Shown: positions 7,756-15,356 of the stretch, piece by piece
How positions within the stretch are numbered: the stretch's first letter is position 1
How the letters are laid out: the number at the start of each line of letters is the position of its first letter
NCBI RefSeq assembly: GCF_000689415.1
Contig: NZ_HG322950.1
Coordinates: 2,549,501 to 2,613,500 of the forward strand
DNA from: Pseudomonas knackmussii B13
GTDB taxonomy: Bacteria > Pseudomonadota > Gammaproteobacteria > Pseudomonadales > Pseudomonadaceae
Length of the DNA: 64,000 bases
Direction: 5' to 3'
Position numbers and translations under genes: made by a program
The notes under the pieces: model-generated
Databases searched by the model: none
Told to the model about the DNA's origin: nothing
What the model saw: the letters and a program-made list of their open reading frames with translations, nothing else

Positions 7756-8166
7756 TCAGGAATTCTTCGCGAACAGGGGATGCAGGCTGCTGTGCTTGGC
7801 GTCGTAGACCTGGCCGGGGCTTTCGTCGATCTGCAGGGTGACGCCGACCGGGCGGCGTTCCAGCAGGGCGTCGAGGTGGCCGCGCAGCACCGCCAGGAGT
7901 CTGTCGCCGACCTGCTTGTGCACAGCCGCACTGCGCCCGGCGCCCATGCGCAGGTTGCCGTAGAGGAAACCGTAGTCGCCCTGGCCGTCGGCTATCGCGG
8001 CGTGCGCGGCGGGGTAGGCCAGGACGCGGGTGCCGCCTTTCGGGAACACCGCTTTGCCGGCTTCGTCACGCTGTTCGAGCATGCAGTCGGCCAGTGCGCG
8101 GCAGAGGCCGCGCATGTCCGTTTCCGCTTCCAGGTCGGGGCTGTAGAGCAGGACCAGATGGGGCAT
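7756..8166 (-). CDS. hpaF: 5-carboxymethyl-2-hydroxymuconate delta-isomerase HpaF
   Basis: Small isomerase (136 residues) of the tautomerase superfamily. The start reads MPHLVLLYSPD, so removal of methionine exposes the N-terminal proline that acts as the catalytic base in this family. It converts 5-carboxymethyl-2-hydroxymuconate to 2-oxohept-5-ene-1,7-dioate. The YGFLYGNLRMGAGRS segment is a family hallmark. It lies between hpaD (10-base gap) and hpaH (8-base gap) in the operon. Confidence 0.93.
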   Translation of the reverse strand: MPHLVLLYSPDLEAETDMRGLCRALADCMLEQRDEAGKAVFPKGGTRVLAYPAAHAAIADGQGDYGFLYGNLRMGAGRSAAVHKQVGDRLLAVLRGHLDALLERRPVGVTLQIDESPGQVYDAKHSSLHPLFAKNS

Positions 8167-8176
8167 GGCGGCGCTC

Positions 8177-9100
8177 CTACAGGCGGCTGGCGAGGCCGCG
8201 GTTGGCCGGGTCGGAGGCCTGGGCGGCGGGGATCGCCGAGCCGTCCTGCGGGGTGACCGGGAAGACGGCGTTGATCTGGCCGGTGCCCGAGGAGCCGAAG
8301 TAGGGCGTCACGACTTCGGCCTGGCCGTCGTACTTCGACCAGCCCAGGGCGCCCAGCAGCATGGCGGTGTCATGCATGAAACCTTCGCCGTGGCCCTTGG
8401 CCGCGTACTCCGGGAGCATGCCGCAGAAGGTCTGCCAGTCGCCGTCCTTCCACATCTCCACCACCTGGTGGTCGAGGGTTTCCAGGAAGGGGCTCCAGAC
8501 GCGGTCGGCGAAGTCCGGGGCCTGGCCGTTCTGGGCGAAGCGGTGGGTCAGCGAGCCGCTGGCGAGGAAGGCGACGGTGCCGTCGTAGTGTTCCTCGACC
8601 GCCTTGCGCATGGCCCAGCCCAGGCGCGCGCTGTCGTTCAGGTAATGCACGGTGCACAGCGCCGAGACCGAGATGACCTTGAAATGGCGGTCTTCGTTCA
8701 TGTAGCGCATCGGCACCAGGGTGCCGTATTCCGGGCCGAGGCTGGTGGCGTCGTGGGCCATCACGTCCACGCCCAGGGCATTGCAGCCCTCGGCGAGGAT
8801 GCGCCCGAGCGCGGGGTTGCCGGGGAAGTCGTACTCCATGTTGGCGATGAAGTGCGGCAGCTCGTTGCTGGTGTACAGGCCCTGGAAGTGCGGCGCGCAA
8901 TTGACGTGGTAGCCGGCGTTGACCAGCCAGTGGGTGTCGAACACCACGATGGTGTCCACGCCCAGTTCGCGGCAGCGGCGGCCGATCTCGCGGTGGCCGT
9001 CGATCGCCGCCTGGCGGCAGCCCTGGCGCGGGCCGGGCAGTTCGGAGAGGTAGAGCGAGGGAACGTGGGTGATCTTGGCAGCCAGAGCGAGTTTGCCCAT
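8177..9100 (-). CDS. hpaD: 3,4-dihydroxyphenylacetate 2,3-dioxygenase HpaD
   Basis: Extradiol ring-cleavage dioxygenase of the class III (LigB) superfamily that opens homoprotocatechuate to 5-carboxymethyl-2-hydroxymuconate semialdehyde. It is 307 residues long. The likely Fe(II) ligands are His12 (ITHVPS), His57 (FDTHWLV) and Glu239 (HGEGFMHD), and a conserved SGSLTHRF segment lies near residue 181. P. aeruginosa literature uses hpcB for the same enzyme. It is the fourth gene of the operon, 114 bases after hpaE. Confidence 0.95.
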   Translation of the reverse strand: MGKLALAAKITHVPSLYLSELPGPRQGCRQAAIDGHREIGRRCRELGVDTIVVFDTHWLVNAGYHVNCAPHFQGLYTSNELPHFIANMEYDFPGNPALGRILAEGCNALGVDVMAHDATSLGPEYGTLVPMRYMNEDRHFKVISVSALCTVHYLNDSARLGWAMRKAVEEHYDGTVAFLASGSLTHRFAQNGQAPDFADRVWSPFLETLDHQVVEMWKDGDWQTFCGMLPEYAAKGHGEGFMHDTAMLLGALGWSKYDGQAEVVTPYFGSSGTGQINAVFPVTPQDGSAIPAAQASDPANRGLASRL

Positions 9101-9214
9101 GACGGTTCTCCTAGCGGCGGGCGCCCTCTGCGGAGCGCCCGGATTGTTCTCATTGTGGATGCACGCCGGCGATGTCGGCGGCCTCGAGGGGCCGCTCTGT
9201 CATCGGCTCGCGCT

Positions 9215-10675
9215 TCACACGCCCCAGCGGGGGATGTGGTGGCTGCCCATGGAAATGCACACGTTCTTGATCTCGGCGAAGACTTCGAAGCTGTACTGAC
9301 CGCCTTCGCGGCCGGTGCCCGAGCCCTTCACGCCGCCGAACGGCTGGCGCAGGTCGCGGACGTTCTGGCTGTTGATGAATACCATGCCGGCCTCGATGCC
9401 GCGCGCCAGGCGATGCGCCTTGCCGATGTCCTGGGTCCAGATGTAGGAGGCCAGGCCGTACTCGGTGTCGTTGGCCAGTCTGAGGGCTTCGGCTTCGTCC
9501 TTGAACTTCATCAGGCAGACCACCGGGCCGAAGATTTCTTCCTGGGCGATGCGCATGCGGTTGTCGACGTTGGCGAACACGGTGGGTTGGATGAACTGGC
9601 CCTTGCTCAGGTGCGCCGGCAGGTTGGCCGGGCGCTCGAGGCCGCCGGCCAGCAGGGTGGCGCCTTCCTCGATGCCGATGCGGATGTAGCCGGTGACCTT
9701 GTCGTAGTGGGCCTGGGTGATCATCGAGCCGACCTGGGTCTTCGGGTCCTGCGGGTCGCCGACGATCAGGCGCTTGGCGCGGGCGGCGAACTCCTCGACG
9801 AAGCGGTCGTAGACCGTCTCCTGGATGAAGATGCGGCTGCCGGCGGTGCAGCGCTCGCCGTTCAACGAGAAGATGGTGAAGAGCGCGGCGTCGAGGGCGC
9901 GGTCGAGGTCGGCGTCGTCGAAGATCAGCACCGGCGACTTGCCGCCTAGCTCCATGGAGTACTTCTTCAGGCCGGCGGTCTGCATGATCTTCCGGCCGGT
10001 GGCGGTGCCGCCGGTGAAGGAGATGGCGCGCACGTCCGGGTGGCGGACCAAGGCGTCGCCGGCAGTTGCGCCGTAGCCCTGCACGACGTTGAGCACGCCC
10101 GGCGGGATGCCGGCTTCCAGGGCCAGGCGGCCCAGCTCGTTGGCGGTCAGCGGCGACAGCTCGCTCATCTTCAACACCGCGGTGTTGCCCAGCGCGAGGC
10201 AGGGCGCGGTCTTCCAGGTGGCGGTCATGAAGGGCACGTTCCACGGCGACACCAGCCCGCATACACCCACCGGCTGGTAGAGGGTGTAGTTGAGCATCTG
10301 GTCGTCCACCGGGTAGCTGTGGCCGTCCATGCGCGTGCAGACCTCGGCGAAGAACTCGAAGTTGTGCGAGGCGCGGGGGATCAGCACGTTCCTGGTCTGG
10401 TGGATCGGCAGGCCGGTATCGAGGGTTTCCAGCTCGGCCAGGTTCGGCACGTTGGCATCGATCAGCTCGCCCAGCTTGCGCATCAGCTTGGCGCGTTCCT
10501 TGGCCGGGGTATTGGCCCATTTCGGGAAGGCTTCCTTGGCCGCCGCGACGGCCAGGGCGATTTCCTCGGCCCCGCCGCTGGCGACTTCGCCGATGGCCTC
10601 GCCGGTGGCCGGGTTGTAGTTGGTGAAGACTTCTTTGCTCTCGACCTCGCGGCCGTCGATCCAGTGCTTGATCAT
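9215..10675 (-). CDS. hpaE: 5-carboxymethyl-2-hydroxymuconate semialdehyde dehydrogenase HpaE
   Basis: NAD-dependent aldehyde dehydrogenase (486 residues) that oxidises the ring-cleavage semialdehyde to 5-carboxymethyl-2-hydroxymuconate. The ALDH landmarks are in place: SPWNVPFM near 143-150, SFTGGTATG at about 219-227, the general base in MELGGKSP (Glu242) and the nucleophile in NGERCTAGSR (Cys276). The match to the HpaE/HpcC subgroup is supported by its location between hpaG2 (15-base gap) and hpaD. Confidence 0.95.
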   Translation of the reverse strand: MIKHWIDGREVESKEVFTNYNPATGEAIGEVASGGAEEIALAVAAAKEAFPKWANTPAKERAKLMRKLGELIDANVPNLAELETLDTGLPIHQTRNVLIPRASHNFEFFAEVCTRMDGHSYPVDDQMLNYTLYQPVGVCGLVSPWNVPFMTATWKTAPCLALGNTAVLKMSELSPLTANELGRLALEAGIPPGVLNVVQGYGATAGDALVRHPDVRAISFTGGTATGRKIMQTAGLKKYSMELGGKSPVLIFDDADLDRALDAALFTIFSLNGERCTAGSRIFIQETVYDRFVEEFAARAKRLIVGDPQDPKTQVGSMITQAHYDKVTGYIRIGIEEGATLLAGGLERPANLPAHLSKGQFIQPTVFANVDNRMRIAQEEIFGPVVCLMKFKDEAEALRLANDTEYGLASYIWTQDIGKAHRLARGIEAGMVFINSQNVRDLRQPFGGVKGSGTGREGGQYSFEVFAEIKNVCISMGSHHIPRWGV

Positions 10676-10689
10676 GCTGCTGACTCCAG

Positions 10690-11460
10690 TTACACGCGGG
10701 CGCGGTTCGCGAAGAACTCGGCCTCGCTGACGATACGGTTGACCAGGCGGCCGACGCCTTCCACTTCCACCACCACTTCATCGCCCGGGACCACGTCGGC
10801 CAGGCCTTCCGGCGTGCCGGTGGCGATCATGTCGCCCGGCTGCAGGGTCATGAAGCTGGAGAAGTATTCGATCAGGTAGGGGATGTCGAAGATCATGTCG
10901 GCGGTGGTGCCTTCCTGTTTGAGCTCGCCATTGACCCAGGTGCGCAGCTTCAGCTGCGACGGGTCGGCCACGTCGGCGGCATCGACGATCCACGGGCCGA
11001 CCGGGGTGGTGGCATCGCGGTTCTTCACCCGCAGGTTGGGGCGGTAGTAGTTCTCCAGGTAGTCGCGGATGGCGTAGTCGTTGCAGACGGTGTAGCCGGC
11101 GAGGTAGGCGAGGGCGTCTTCGCGCTTGACGTTGCGCGCGGGCTTGCCGATCACCGCCACCAGCTCGCACTCGTAGTGCATGTAGGCGACGTTGTCCGGG
11201 CGCCAGGTGACCTGGTTGTGGCCGGTGTAGGTGCCCTTGGACTTGATGAACGCCAGCGGCTCGGTGGGCGCCTTGAAGGCCAGTTCGGCGGCGTGGTCGG
11301 CGTAGTTCAGGCCGAGGGCGAACATGGTCCCGGCGGCCGGCGGCAGCCATTCGACCTCGTGCTCGCCGAGCAGGCGGCCATCGGCCAGGCGCACGGCGTT
11401 GTCAGCCTCGACGGTGACGGCGTGGACTTCGCCCTGGTAGCGGATGCGTGCGTGTTTCAT
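10690..11460 (-). CDS. hpaG2: Isomerase/decarboxylase subunit HpaG2
   Basis: C-terminal-type half of the bifunctional 5-oxopent-3-ene-1,2,5-tricarboxylate decarboxylase / 2-hydroxyhepta-2,4-diene-1,7-dioate isomerase, a member of the fumarylacetoacetate hydrolase (FAH) fold. It is 256 residues with the FAH core at about 50-250; the metal-site motif is seen as HYECELVAVIGK. GTPEG near the end (IATGTPEGL) is typical. It follows hpaG1 after one base, so the two halves, fused in E. coli HpaG, are made as separate coupled polypeptides here. Confidence 0.93.
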   Translation of the reverse strand: MKHARIRYQGEVHAVTVEADNAVRLADGRLLGEHEVEWLPPAAGTMFALGLNYADHAAELAFKAPTEPLAFIKSKGTYTGHNQVTWRPDNVAYMHYECELVAVIGKPARNVKREDALAYLAGYTVCNDYAIRDYLENYYRPNLRVKNRDATTPVGPWIVDAADVADPSQLKLRTWVNGELKQEGTTADMIFDIPYLIEYFSSFMTLQPGDMIATGTPEGLADVVPGDEVVVEVEGVGRLVNRIVSEAEFFANRARV

Positions 11461-11461
11461 C

Positions 11462-12127
11462 TCAGGCTTCCTCCGCCACTACGGTGTTGCGCAGGCAGCC
11501 GAGACCTTCGATCTCGACCACCACTTCGTCGCCGGGCTGCACATCTACACGGCCCTCGGGGGTGCCGGTGATGAGCACGTCGCCGGCATGCAGGGTCATG
11601 AACTCGCTGATCTCGGCGATCAGTTTGGGGATGCTGCGCACCAGGTTGGCGGTGCTGTTCTGCTGGCGGACTTCGCCGTTGACCAGCAGGCGGATCGGCA
11701 GGGCATGCGGGTCGGTGATCTCGTCGCGGCCGACCACTTCGCTGCCCAGCGGGCAGAAGCCGTCGCGGCACTTGGCCTTGACCGCCGGGCGGTAGTAGCT
11801 GTCTTCCGGCAGGCTGAATTCGTTGACGATCACGAAGCCGGCCACGTAGTCCATGGCCTCGGCTTCGCTTACGCGGCTGGCGTCGCGGGCGAGCACCACG
11901 CCCAGTGCCGGGCCCGGCTGCAAGCGCTCGACGCCGGCAGGGAAGACCACGGCCTGGCCGTCGCCGTTGCGGGTGTTCGGCGTCTTGATGAACAGCACCG
12001 GCTTGACCGGCGGCTTCTGGTAAGGCGGCTGCTGGAATTCCTCCAGCCGGCTCTGCAACAGGCCCTGGTAGTTCAGCGCGACGCCGAACAGGGTTCCGGT
12101 TGCGGCTTCGCTGACAGCGCGACGCAT
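11462..12127 (-). CDS. hpaG1: Isomerase/decarboxylase subunit HpaG1
   Basis: N-terminal-type half of the HpaG decarboxylase/isomerase, an FAH-fold protein of 221 residues. The start MRRAVSEAATG is chosen because AGGAGAAG lies just before it; a frame extension to 12148 has no such site. FAH landmarks are FIKTPNTRNG, the PALGVVLARDAS strand and DVLITGTPEGRVD. It is the first gene of the catabolic operon, driven by the promoter at 12191-12219, and is divergent from hpaR. Confidence 0.93.
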   Translation of the reverse strand: MRRAVSEAATGTLFGVALNYQGLLQSRLEEFQQPPYQKPPVKPVLFIKTPNTRNGDGQAVVFPAGVERLQPGPALGVVLARDASRVSEAEAMDYVAGFVIVNEFSLPEDSYYRPAVKAKCRDGFCPLGSEVVGRDEITDPHALPIRLLVNGEVRQQNSTANLVRSIPKLIAEISEFMTLHAGDVLITGTPEGRVDVQPGDEVVVEIEGLGCLRNTVVAEEA

Positions 12128-12175
12128 GGCTTCTTCTCCTGGATGCACCCGGCACGCCGGTCGGCGGCCGAGATT

Positions 12176-12219
12176 GTTAACATGTTAGCGTTTATAGTTA
12201 ATATGTTAACTATGGTCAA
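12176..12219 (-). promoter_or_regulatory. hpaG1 sigma70 promoter with two HpaR-like operators
   Basis: Read on the minus strand, TTGACC (12214-12219) and TATAAA (12191-12196) are separated by exactly 17 bases, close to the sigma70 ideal. The palindrome GTTAATATGTTAAC (12197-12210) fills the spacer between the boxes. A second, GTTAACATGTTAGC (12176-12189), lies just downstream, where transcription should start. Their centres are 21 bases apart, about two helical turns. This is the expected placement for a MarR-type repressor; HpaR, encoded next to it, is the obvious candidate. The rest of the 268-base hpaG1-hpaR intergenic region shows no other clear element. Confidence 0.85.
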
Positions 12220-12395
12220 CCCTGGCGGCCAGGGTGGGACTTCGCTGGAGGCATTCCAGCAGCTCCATCCCGGCAGTGATTGTCCAGGGCTGCCACGGCC
12301 TTGATCGCGACTGCCAGAACCGTCCGCTGGGGTTTGCCCGGGCACCGGTGATGGTGGTTAAAATCTTCCTCATCTTCGGTAGAGCACTTGCATCC

Positions 12396-12818
12396 ATGTC
12401 CAGTCCGCGCCCGTCCCTGACCCTCACCCTGCTGCAGGCCCGTGAAGCCGCCATGGCGTTCTTCCGCCCCTCGCTCAACCAACACGAGCTGACCGAGCAG
12501 CAGTGGCGGATCATCCGCATCCTCCGCCAGCAGGGGGAGATGGAGATCTACCAACTGGCGCAGCAGGCCTGCATCCTCAAGCCGAGCATGACCGGCGTGC
12601 TGGCGCGCATGGAGCGCGATGGCCTGGTGCGCCGCTGGAAGTCCGAGCACGACCAGCGCCGCGTGCTGGTGTGCCTGAGCGAGCAGGGCCAGCAGTGCTT
12701 CGTGCAGATGAGCGAGGACATGGAGAACAACTACCGGCGCATCCTCGAGCAGTTCGGCGAGGACAAGCTGCAGCAGCTGCTGGAGCTGCTGAACGAGCTG
12801 AAACAGATCAAGCCCTGA
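12396..12818 (+). CDS. hpaR: Homoprotocatechuate operon repressor HpaR (MarR family)
   Basis: MarR-type repressor of 140 residues, divergent from the meta-cleavage operon it is expected to control. The winged helix spans about residues 35-105, with the recognition helix around CILKPSMTGVLARMERDG and the basic wing WKSEHDQRRVL. The start MSSPRPSLTLTLLQ matches the HpaR family; the frame is open far upstream but that extension overlaps the promoter region. In E. coli HpaR binds the ring-cleavage substrate and leaves the DNA. hpaA follows after 27 bases, so the two regulators are probably co-transcribed. A paralogue is encoded at 5590-6012. Confidence 0.92.
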   Translation: MSSPRPSLTLTLLQAREAAMAFFRPSLNQHELTEQQWRIIRILRQQGEMEIYQLAQQACILKPSMTGVLARMERDGLVRRWKSEHDQRRVLVCLSEQGQQCFVQMSEDMENNYRRILEQFGEDKLQQLLELLNELKQIKP

Positions 12819-12845
12819 TGGCTTTTCTGCAAGGTTGGTAACCCC

Positions 12846-13760
12846 ATGGCCCGCACGCCCATTCCCAACATCGACATCGGCCAGGTCTACGACCTGCGCT
12901 ACGCCGAGGCCGAGGTGCACTACGAGGAGCTGGGCAAGCTGGCCGATTTTTTCGGTCGCAACATGCCGGTGCATCGGCACGACCGCTTCTTCCAGGTGCA
13001 TTACGTGAAGAGCGGGTCGGTGCGCGTCTATCTCGACGAGCAGCTCTACCATCGCCAGGGCCCGCTGTTCTTCCTGACCCCGCCGACCATCCCCCACGCC
13101 TTCGTCACCGAGAACGATGCCGACGGCCACGTGCTGACCGTGCGCCAGCAGCTGCTCTGGCCGCTGCTGGCGCCGGAGCAGGGACTGGCCGAGGGGCCGG
13201 TCATCGCCCCGGTGTGCGTCGCCTTCGACCAGCTGGACGAATCCTTCGCCGGCGACGTGCAGCGCCTGGACGGGCTGTTCGACATGCTTCGCGACGAGTT
13301 CAGGGGCGAGCGCCCGGGGCGCGAGATTGCCCTGGCCGATCTGGTGCGGCTGATCTTCGTGAGTCTGTTGCGCCTGTCTTCGCGTTCATTGAAGGCACAA
13401 CCGATGCGCCGCGAGGACCTGCGTTGCTTCCAGCGCTTCAACCAACTGATCGAGCAGCATTACCCCGAGCACTGGCCGTTGGCGGATTACGCCGAACGCA
13501 TAGGTGTCACCGAAGCGCGCCTGAACGACATCTGCCGGCGCGTCGCCGGGCTGCCGTCCAAGCGCCTGGTCCACGAGCGGCTGATGCAGGAGGCGCGGCG
13601 CCTGCTGCTGTTCAGCGGCAGCTCGGTGAACGAGATCTGCTACCAGCTCGGCTTCAAGGACCCGGCCTACTTCAGTCGCTTCTTCGCGCGCAACGCCGGG
13701 ATGGCGCCGGGGGAATACCGCCAGCGCAAGGCCGACGACAAGGAAGAGGCCTGGCGTTGA
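12846..13760 (+). CDS. hpaA: 4-hydroxyphenylacetate catabolism activator HpaA (AraC family)
   Basis: AraC/XylS-type activator of 304 residues. The N-terminal cupin-like sensor (about 25-110) contains MPVHRHDRFFQVHYVKSG, as in HpaA, which senses 4-hydroxyphenylacetate or its 3-hydroxy analogue. The C-terminal double helix-turn-helix (about 200-295) shows YAERIGVTEARLNDICRRVA and the second helix pair ending GFKDPAYFSRFFARNAGMAP. In E. coli HpaA activates the hydroxylase genes; here the hydroxylase promoter at 15186-15243 has a tandem direct repeat that fits an AraC-type dimer. It is co-directional with hpaR. Confidence 0.92.
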   Translation: MARTPIPNIDIGQVYDLRYAEAEVHYEELGKLADFFGRNMPVHRHDRFFQVHYVKSGSVRVYLDEQLYHRQGPLFFLTPPTIPHAFVTENDADGHVLTVRQQLLWPLLAPEQGLAEGPVIAPVCVAFDQLDESFAGDVQRLDGLFDMLRDEFRGERPGREIALADLVRLIFVSLLRLSSRSLKAQPMRREDLRCFQRFNQLIEQHYPEHWPLADYAERIGVTEARLNDICRRVAGLPSKRLVHERLMQEARRLLLFSGSSVNEICYQLGFKDPAYFSRFFARNAGMAPGEYRQRKADDKEEAWR

Positions 13761-13773
13761 GCATCCGCCGTAT

Positions 13774-13820
13774 GTAGGAGCGCGCCATGCGCGCGAATCG
13801 CGGCCATGGGCCGCTCCTAC
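13774..13820. repeat. Diverged REP-like hairpin
   Basis: GTAGGAGCG at 13774 and its complement CGCTCCTAC ending at 13820 flank an internal GCGCGCC/GCGCGAA-type palindrome, a diverged version of the window's REP unit. Its right arm overlaps the 3' end of the MFS gene and supplies that gene's TAG stop codon. Confidence 0.75.
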
Positions 13821-15022
13821 AGGCGGGAAAGACCCTGCCAGGCGCAATACGCCAACAGCACCACCCCAGCCACCGCCATCGCCCAGGGCCCGCCGAAATG
13901 CGCGGCGAGCAGCCCGGCGGTCAGCCCGCCGATGGCGTCGAAACCGAAGCGAGTGGCGGGGTAGATCGACACCACGCGACCGCGCAACGCTTCTGGCGCG
14001 CTGCTCTGCAGGACGATATTGGTGCCGACGTTGTTCACCGTGACGCCGAAGCCCAGTGCCGCCATCGCCAGCAGCGACAGCGGCAGGTGGCGGCTGGCGG
14101 CGAACAGCAGCAGCGCGCCGGCGCTGGCCAGCGCCGAGAGCAGGATGATCCGCGGCAGGCGTGCCGGGTCCTGGTGCTGGGCCAGGAACAGGCTCGACAG
14201 CAGCGAGCCCAGTCCGGCCGCGCCCCACAGCCAGCCCAGGGTGCGTGCATCACCGACGAAGATGTCGCGGGCGAACACCGGCAACAGCGCGGCGTAGCTG
14301 GAAGCGGTGACGTTGACCACCAGTACGCCGAACATCATCCCCCGCACGTTGGGTGTGCGCAGGGCATAGTCCAGGCCTTCGCGGAACACGCTGCCCATGC
14401 TGCCGCTGGCGCGGATCGCCGGCGGCAGGCGCACGAGCAGCAGGCCGATCACCAGCGCCAGGTAGGACAGCGCGTTGAGCGCGAAGCACAGGCTTTCGTT
14501 GGTCAGGCCCAGCAGCAACCCGGCCAGCGGCGGGCCGACGAAGCGCGAACAGGTGAACAGCGAGGCGTTCAGCGCCAGGGCGTTGGGCAGGTCGGCGCGG
14601 TCGTCGACGAAGCGGCTGAGCAGCGACTGCCGCAAGGGCGTGTCGAAGGCGCTGAGCACGCCGAGCAGCGCCGACATGCCGACGATCAGCGCCGGGGTGA
14701 TCAGGCCACTGGCGGTCAGCGCGGCCAGGCCCGCCGCCTGCACGGCCATCAGGCTCTGGCTGACGAGCAGCAGGCGGCGCTTGTCGTGGCGGTCGATCCA
14801 GGAGCCGGCCAGCGGGCCGATGAACAGTTGCGGCAGCAACGCCACGCAACTGGTGATGCCGAGCAGCGCCGCCGAGCCGGTCAGCCGGTACACCAGCCAG
14901 GCCAGCGCCACCTGCTGGATCCAGGTGCCCAGGGTGGATATCGCGTGGCCGCTGAAGTACAGGCGGAAGTTGCGGTGGCGCAGGGCGCGCAGGCCATTGG
15001 GCCAGGAGCGGGAAACGGGCAT
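13817..15022 (-). CDS. MFS transporter (MFS_3/EntS-like)
   Basis: Major-facilitator permease of 401 residues with about twelve hydrophobic segments. The cytoplasmic loop after helix 2, GSWIDRHDKRRLLLVSQ, is the MFS_3 (EntS/exporter-like) version of motif A. The best-known members export siderophores or drugs. It is convergent with hpaA and divergent from the hydroxylase genes, so export or tolerance of aromatic acid intermediates is a reasonable guess. It is not the HpaX-type uptake permease. A palindrome resembling the HpaR operators lies 60 bases upstream of the ATG. The last codons lie in a REP-like sequence. Confidence 0.85.
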   Translation of the reverse strand: MPVSRSWPNGLRALRHRNFRLYFSGHAISTLGTWIQQVALAWLVYRLTGSAALLGITSCVALLPQLFIGPLAGSWIDRHDKRRLLLVSQSLMAVQAAGLAALTASGLITPALIVGMSALLGVLSAFDTPLRQSLLSRFVDDRADLPNALALNASLFTCSRFVGPPLAGLLLGLTNESLCFALNALSYLALVIGLLLVRLPPAIRASGSMGSVFREGLDYALRTPNVRGMMFGVLVVNVTASSYAALLPVFARDIFVGDARTLGWLWGAAGLGSLLSSLFLAQHQDPARLPRIILLSALASAGALLLFAASRHLPLSLLAMAALGFGVTVNNVGTNIVLQSSAPEALRGRVVSIYPATRFGFDAIGGLTAGLLAAHFGGPWAMAVAGVVLLAYCAWQGLSRL

Positions 15023-15081
15023 CGGTGGCTCGGGCGGGAGGGGGCGAGAAGGGCGCCATGATAAGGGATTTTCGGTAGAAC

Positions 15082-15095
15082 GTTCAGATGTTAAC
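15082..15095. promoter_or_regulatory. Third HpaR-like palindrome, upstream of the MFS gene
   Basis: GTTCAGATGTTAAC matches the hpaG1 spacer operator GTTAATATGTTAAC at 12 of 14 positions. It lies 60 bases before the MFS start codon in the divergent MFS-hydroxylase region. No clean sigma70 boxes were recognised around it. Confidence 0.55.
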
Positions 15096-15127
15096 TAAAT
15101 TACGCCTGGAACCCGCGCGCCGCCTGC

Positions 15128-15165
15128 GTCCTAGGGGATTTCGGGCACTTGACGCGCCCTAGGAC
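15128..15165. other. Spaced inverted repeat GTCCTAGGG / CCCTAGGAC
   Basis: Perfect nine-base arms at 15128-15136 and 15157-15165 are separated by 20 bases, in the 334-base gap (15023-15356) between the MFS gene and the hydroxylase gene. Each arm holds CCTAGG, a hexamer uncommon in GC-rich Pseudomonas DNA, and a short T run follows the right arm. It could be an operator or a hairpin; the bound factor is unknown. Confidence 0.6.
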
Positions 15166-15185
15166 TGTCAGATTTTTCCCATGAA

Positions 15186-15243
15186 AAGTGCAATCGAGTC
15201 CTCGGAAGTTGCATTCAAGGCCTCGGCAGAGCGCTCCCATAAT
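15186..15243 (+). promoter_or_regulatory. Hydroxylase promoter with tandem AraC-type sites
   Basis: Two adjoining direct repeats, AAGTGCAATCGAGTCCTCGG (15186-15205) and AAGTTGCATTCAAGGCCTCGG minus one base (15206-15226), agree at 17 of 20 aligned positions. A CATAAT box follows at 15238-15243. The second repeat covers the expected weak -35 position, which is the class II layout for AraC-family activators. HpaA is the likely protein. The predicted 5' leader of the hydroxylase mRNA would be about 105 bases. Confidence 0.7.
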
Positions 15244-15356
15244 CGGCTCCGACACTCTCGCCAACGGTTCGAGAGCCCTGCCGACAGTCGTTCTACCGTC
15301 CCATGCGGCGGACCGGAGCTGCGGCAAGCCTCCAATAACAATCAAGGGCCGCCCAG

